Shown here: piece by piece, positions 5,030 to 6,342 of the stretch
Numbering within the stretch: position 1 is the first letter of the stretch
How the letters are laid out: each line of letters starts with the position of its first letter
Assembly (NCBI GenBank): GCA_018668195.1
Contig: JABITU010000050.1
Coordinates: forward strand, 1 to 6,342
DNA length: 6,342 nt
Reading direction: 5' to 3'
From: Tateyamaria sp.
GTDB lineage: Bacteria; Pseudomonadota; Alphaproteobacteria; Rhodobacterales; Rhodobacteraceae
Notes under the pieces: model-generated
The model's database searches: none
What the model was told of the DNA's origin: nothing
The model's input: the letters and a program-made list of their open reading frames with translations, nothing else
Position numbers and translations under genes: made by a program

Positions 5030-5866
5030 ATGAATGACCACGAGAATCAAGGTGAAATCGGGCGTCGGGCCCGTGGGCGGCCCCGTGGGTGGGCTGACAA
5101 AACTGCGCAAAACACAATCAAATCCCTTGACCGTGCGATGGAGATTTTTGAACACCTCAGCGAAGCGCAAGGCAAAGCGTTGACCACCATCGCGTCCGAG
5201 ATGGGGCAATCGCCCGCCACAGTGTACCGCGTGTTGGTCACGCTTGAGCAGCGCGATTTAGTGGAATTCGATCCGGTTGAGCAAATCTGGCACATTGGCC
5301 CTAAGGCGTTTGTGATTGGAGCGCGGTTCTTGCGCCGCACCAGTCTGGTTGAACGCGCGCGCCCGATCCTACGCAAATTGATGGTCGATACTGGCGAGAC
5401 CGCAAACCTTGGCAGCGAACGCGGTGGAATGGTTTTGTTCCTCAGCCAGATTGAAACCCATTCAAACATCCGCGCCTTTTTCCCGCCAGGCACGTTGTCA
5501 CCGATGCATTCGTCGGGGATCGGTAAAGCGCTTTTGGCGCATATGGACGTGGATCATCTGGCGCAGGTTCTGCAAACGCACCCCCGCGAGGCGTTTACGA
5601 CCTTCACCATCACGGACCCTGACGAGCTGGCCCAAAATCTGGAAGCTACGCGCGCGCGTGGGTTTGCCATTGATAGCGAAGAAAAGAACCTAGGCATGCG
5701 CTGCATCGCGGCACCTGTATTTGACGCGAACGGCGATGCTGTGGCGGGAATTTCGGTGTCTGGCCCAACCAGTCGGATGGCCCAAAGCGATGTCGACAGA
5801 CTGAGCGTTTCTGTCATGGCAGCAGCGCGGGACCTGACCTATGCGATCGGGGGCACCGCGCGCTAG
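5030..5866 (+). CDS. bhcR: IclR-family transcriptional regulator of the bhc operon
   Basis: A 278-residue IclR-family regulator divergent from bhcA. BhcR of Paracoccus denitrificans is reported to bind the bhc promoter and to respond to glyoxylate; the same role is inferred here from synteny. A basic, flexible tail (about 1-25) carries RRARGRPRGW, with an RGRPR core like an AT-hook. The winged helix-turn-helix spans about 30-90, with TTIASEMGQSPATVYRVLVTL (52-72) holding the two HTH helices and LVEF...WHIG the wing. The IclR effector domain covers about 103-275, with SPMHSSGIGKALLA (157-170), GFAIDSEEKNLGMRCIAAPVF (211-231) and GISVSGP (240-246), standard effector-pocket segments. The ATG at 5030 is the first plausible in-frame start; its ribosome site (GGGCGGGTG just upstream) is weak, which fits a low-level regulator. 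The protein ends at a TAG at 5864-5866 and no co-directional gene follows. Confidence 0.92.
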   Translation: MNDHENQGEIGRRARGRPRGWADKTAQNTIKSLDRAMEIFEHLSEAQGKALTTIASEMGQSPATVYRVLVTLEQRDLVEFDPVEQIWHIGPKAFVIGARFLRRTSLVERARPILRKLMVDTGETANLGSERGGMVLFLSQIETHSNIRAFFPPGTLSPMHSSGIGKALLAHMDVDHLAQVLQTHPREAFTTFTITDPDELAQNLEATRARGFAIDSEEKNLGMRCIAAPVFDANGDAVAGISVSGPTSRMAQSDVDRLSVSVMAAARDLTYAIGGTAR

Positions 5867-5967
5867 ACCGTCACAACGTCAGCAGCATGTGATGGTTGAC
5901 GTCTTTATACAGAAGGTACCGGAACCGGCCAGGCCCATCTGCGTAACAGGCGTGTGTGCGTGACGGT
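5867..5967. other. Possible structured element directly after bhcR
   Basis: ACCGTCAC begins immediately after the bhcR stop (5867-5874) and its exact complement GTGACGGT lies at 5960-5967. Inside, ACGTCA (5876-5881) pairs with TGACGT (5897-5902). This could be a branched RNA fold of about 100 nt or a palindromic repeat copy. There is no terminal U-run. The two exact pairings are seen; any function is unknown. Confidence 0.3.
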
Positions 5968-6007
5968 GCAAAAGTTGATCGTTAGCCATAGGCCTGACGC
6001 ATAAATT

Positions 6008-6030
6008 GGGACCGCTTTCGGGACCGCTTT
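6008..6030. repeat. 11-bp tandem direct repeat
   Basis: GGGACCGCTTT occurs at 6008-6018 and again at 6020-6030 with one base between, a small tandem duplication at the edge of the AT-rich segment. Confidence 0.6.
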
Positions 6031-6076
6031 TATATTTTAGATCAAAAATAAGTATCTGTAACCAAACTAAAATATA
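6031..6076. repeat. 10-bp perfect inverted repeat with 26-nt loop
   Basis: TATATTTTAG (6031-6040) and CTAAAATATA (6067-6076) are exact complements. The stem is AT-only except for one C-G pair and lacks a following U-run, so it is not a good terminator. It may be a protein-binding site or a remnant of a mobile element end. Confidence 0.5.
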
Positions 6077-6098
6077 GAAAGTTCGGCGTCCTCTTCTG

Positions 6099-6155
6099 GG
6101 CACCACGAATCTATTTTAAGTAATTGTATTTATTACATAAAATATGTTTGGTGCC
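6099..6155. repeat. Long imperfect hairpin, possible bidirectional terminator or small mobile repeat
   Basis: Outer arms GGCACCA (6099-6105) and TGGTGCC (6149-6155) are exact complements. They enclose TATTTTAAGTAAT (6112-6124) and ATTACATAAAATA (6132-6144), 13-bp arms with a single mismatch and a 7-nt loop. Internal loops of 6 and 4 bases separate the two stems. The nested symmetry of a 57-bp element is unlikely to be chance. No coding capacity is present. Confidence 0.5.
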
Positions 6156-6342
6156 TGTAAAGCCTAGCCACAGGACCATTTTCTGGACCACGTTGCCAAT
6201 CTATGATGAGATGAGAAGTGTTTTTTCATCCAAAGACACTGCAAAGTCGCCCAGCCCCTCTCAAGTGGTTTTGTCTGACATGACCACGTGATGACATCCG
6301 GTATTACAATTTAGCTTGAGAAGAATTTTTCCGGCCTAGAAC

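Larger units (their letters stand above)
5968..6342. other. Gene-free right flank
   Basis: No convincing coding sequence is present on either strand; the open frames are short and have no recognisable motifs. The middle part (about 6030-6150) is much more AT-rich than the operon and holds several inverted repeats, listed separately. There is no tRNA, rRNA or CRISPR. Near the right end are a GTGGT/ACCAC pair and the overlapping palindrome CACGTG, both too short to interpret. Confidence 0.55.

Noticed and set aside
5047..5493. 148-codon open frame antisense to bhcR
   Set aside because: Arg/Ser/Pro-rich shadow of the IclR gene with no family features or ribosome site.
5879..6106. 75-codon minus-strand frame after bhcR
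   Set aside because: No ribosome site or recognisable domain; it crosses the tandem and inverted repeats and probably opens by chance.
1..6342. CRISPR arrays, tRNA or rRNA genes, transposase genes
   Set aside because: No spaced direct repeats, cloverleaf-like segments, rRNA motifs or transposase-like proteins could be seen on either strand.

Overview
The window comes from an alphaproteobacterium, most likely a marine Rhodobacteraceae (roseobacter-type) species. This rests on gene content and gene order, on protein sequences that read like the Paracoccus/roseobacter versions, and on a moderate GC content with a GC-rich palindromic intergenic element. The genus cannot be fixed from the sequence.

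The core (457-5866) is a complete beta-hydroxyaspartate cycle (BHAC) locus. bhcR, an IclR-family regulator, is read rightwards (5030-5866). Diverging from it, bhcA-bhcB-bhcC-bhcD are read leftwards (4863 down to 457). BhcA makes glycine from glyoxylate using aspartate. BhcC condenses glycine with a second glyoxylate to give beta-hydroxyaspartate. BhcB dehydrates that to iminosuccinate. BhcD reduces iminosuccinate back to aspartate. Net, two glyoxylate become one C4 acid (oxaloacetate) without CO2 loss. This is known biology, described in Paracoccus denitrificans as a route for glycolate/glyoxylate assimilation. All key motifs look intact and no gene is broken.

The 166-bp bhcA/bhcR intergenic region (4864-5029) is the richest regulatory stretch. 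It holds two divergent promoter candidates with back-to-back, overlapping -35 boxes, three GAAA-N3/5-TTTC dyads resembling IclR-type operators, and a 12-bp hairpin in the bhcA leader whose 3' arm contains the bhcA Shine-Dalgarno sequence. bhcA/bhcB overlap by 4 bp, and the bhcB stop lies inside the bhcC Shine-Dalgarno. bhcD is set apart by 111 bp with strong hairpins.

The left flank (1-456), downstream of bhcD, holds the decayed 5' end of a glyceraldehyde-3-phosphate dehydrogenase gene (in-frame stop, frameshift, lost 3' part). It is preceded by a short coding-like tail whose stop overlaps the old gap start codon, and followed by a GC-rich hairpin. The right flank (5867-6342) has no recognisable gene. 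It carries several inverted repeats, including a long AT-rich hairpin at 6099-6155 and a 10-bp perfect inverted repeat at 6031-6076, in DNA more AT-rich than the operon.

No wholly new multi-gene system is visible. The points that may be undescribed are the leader hairpin over the bhcA ribosome site, the arrangement of the operator dyads, and the debris flanking the cluster.
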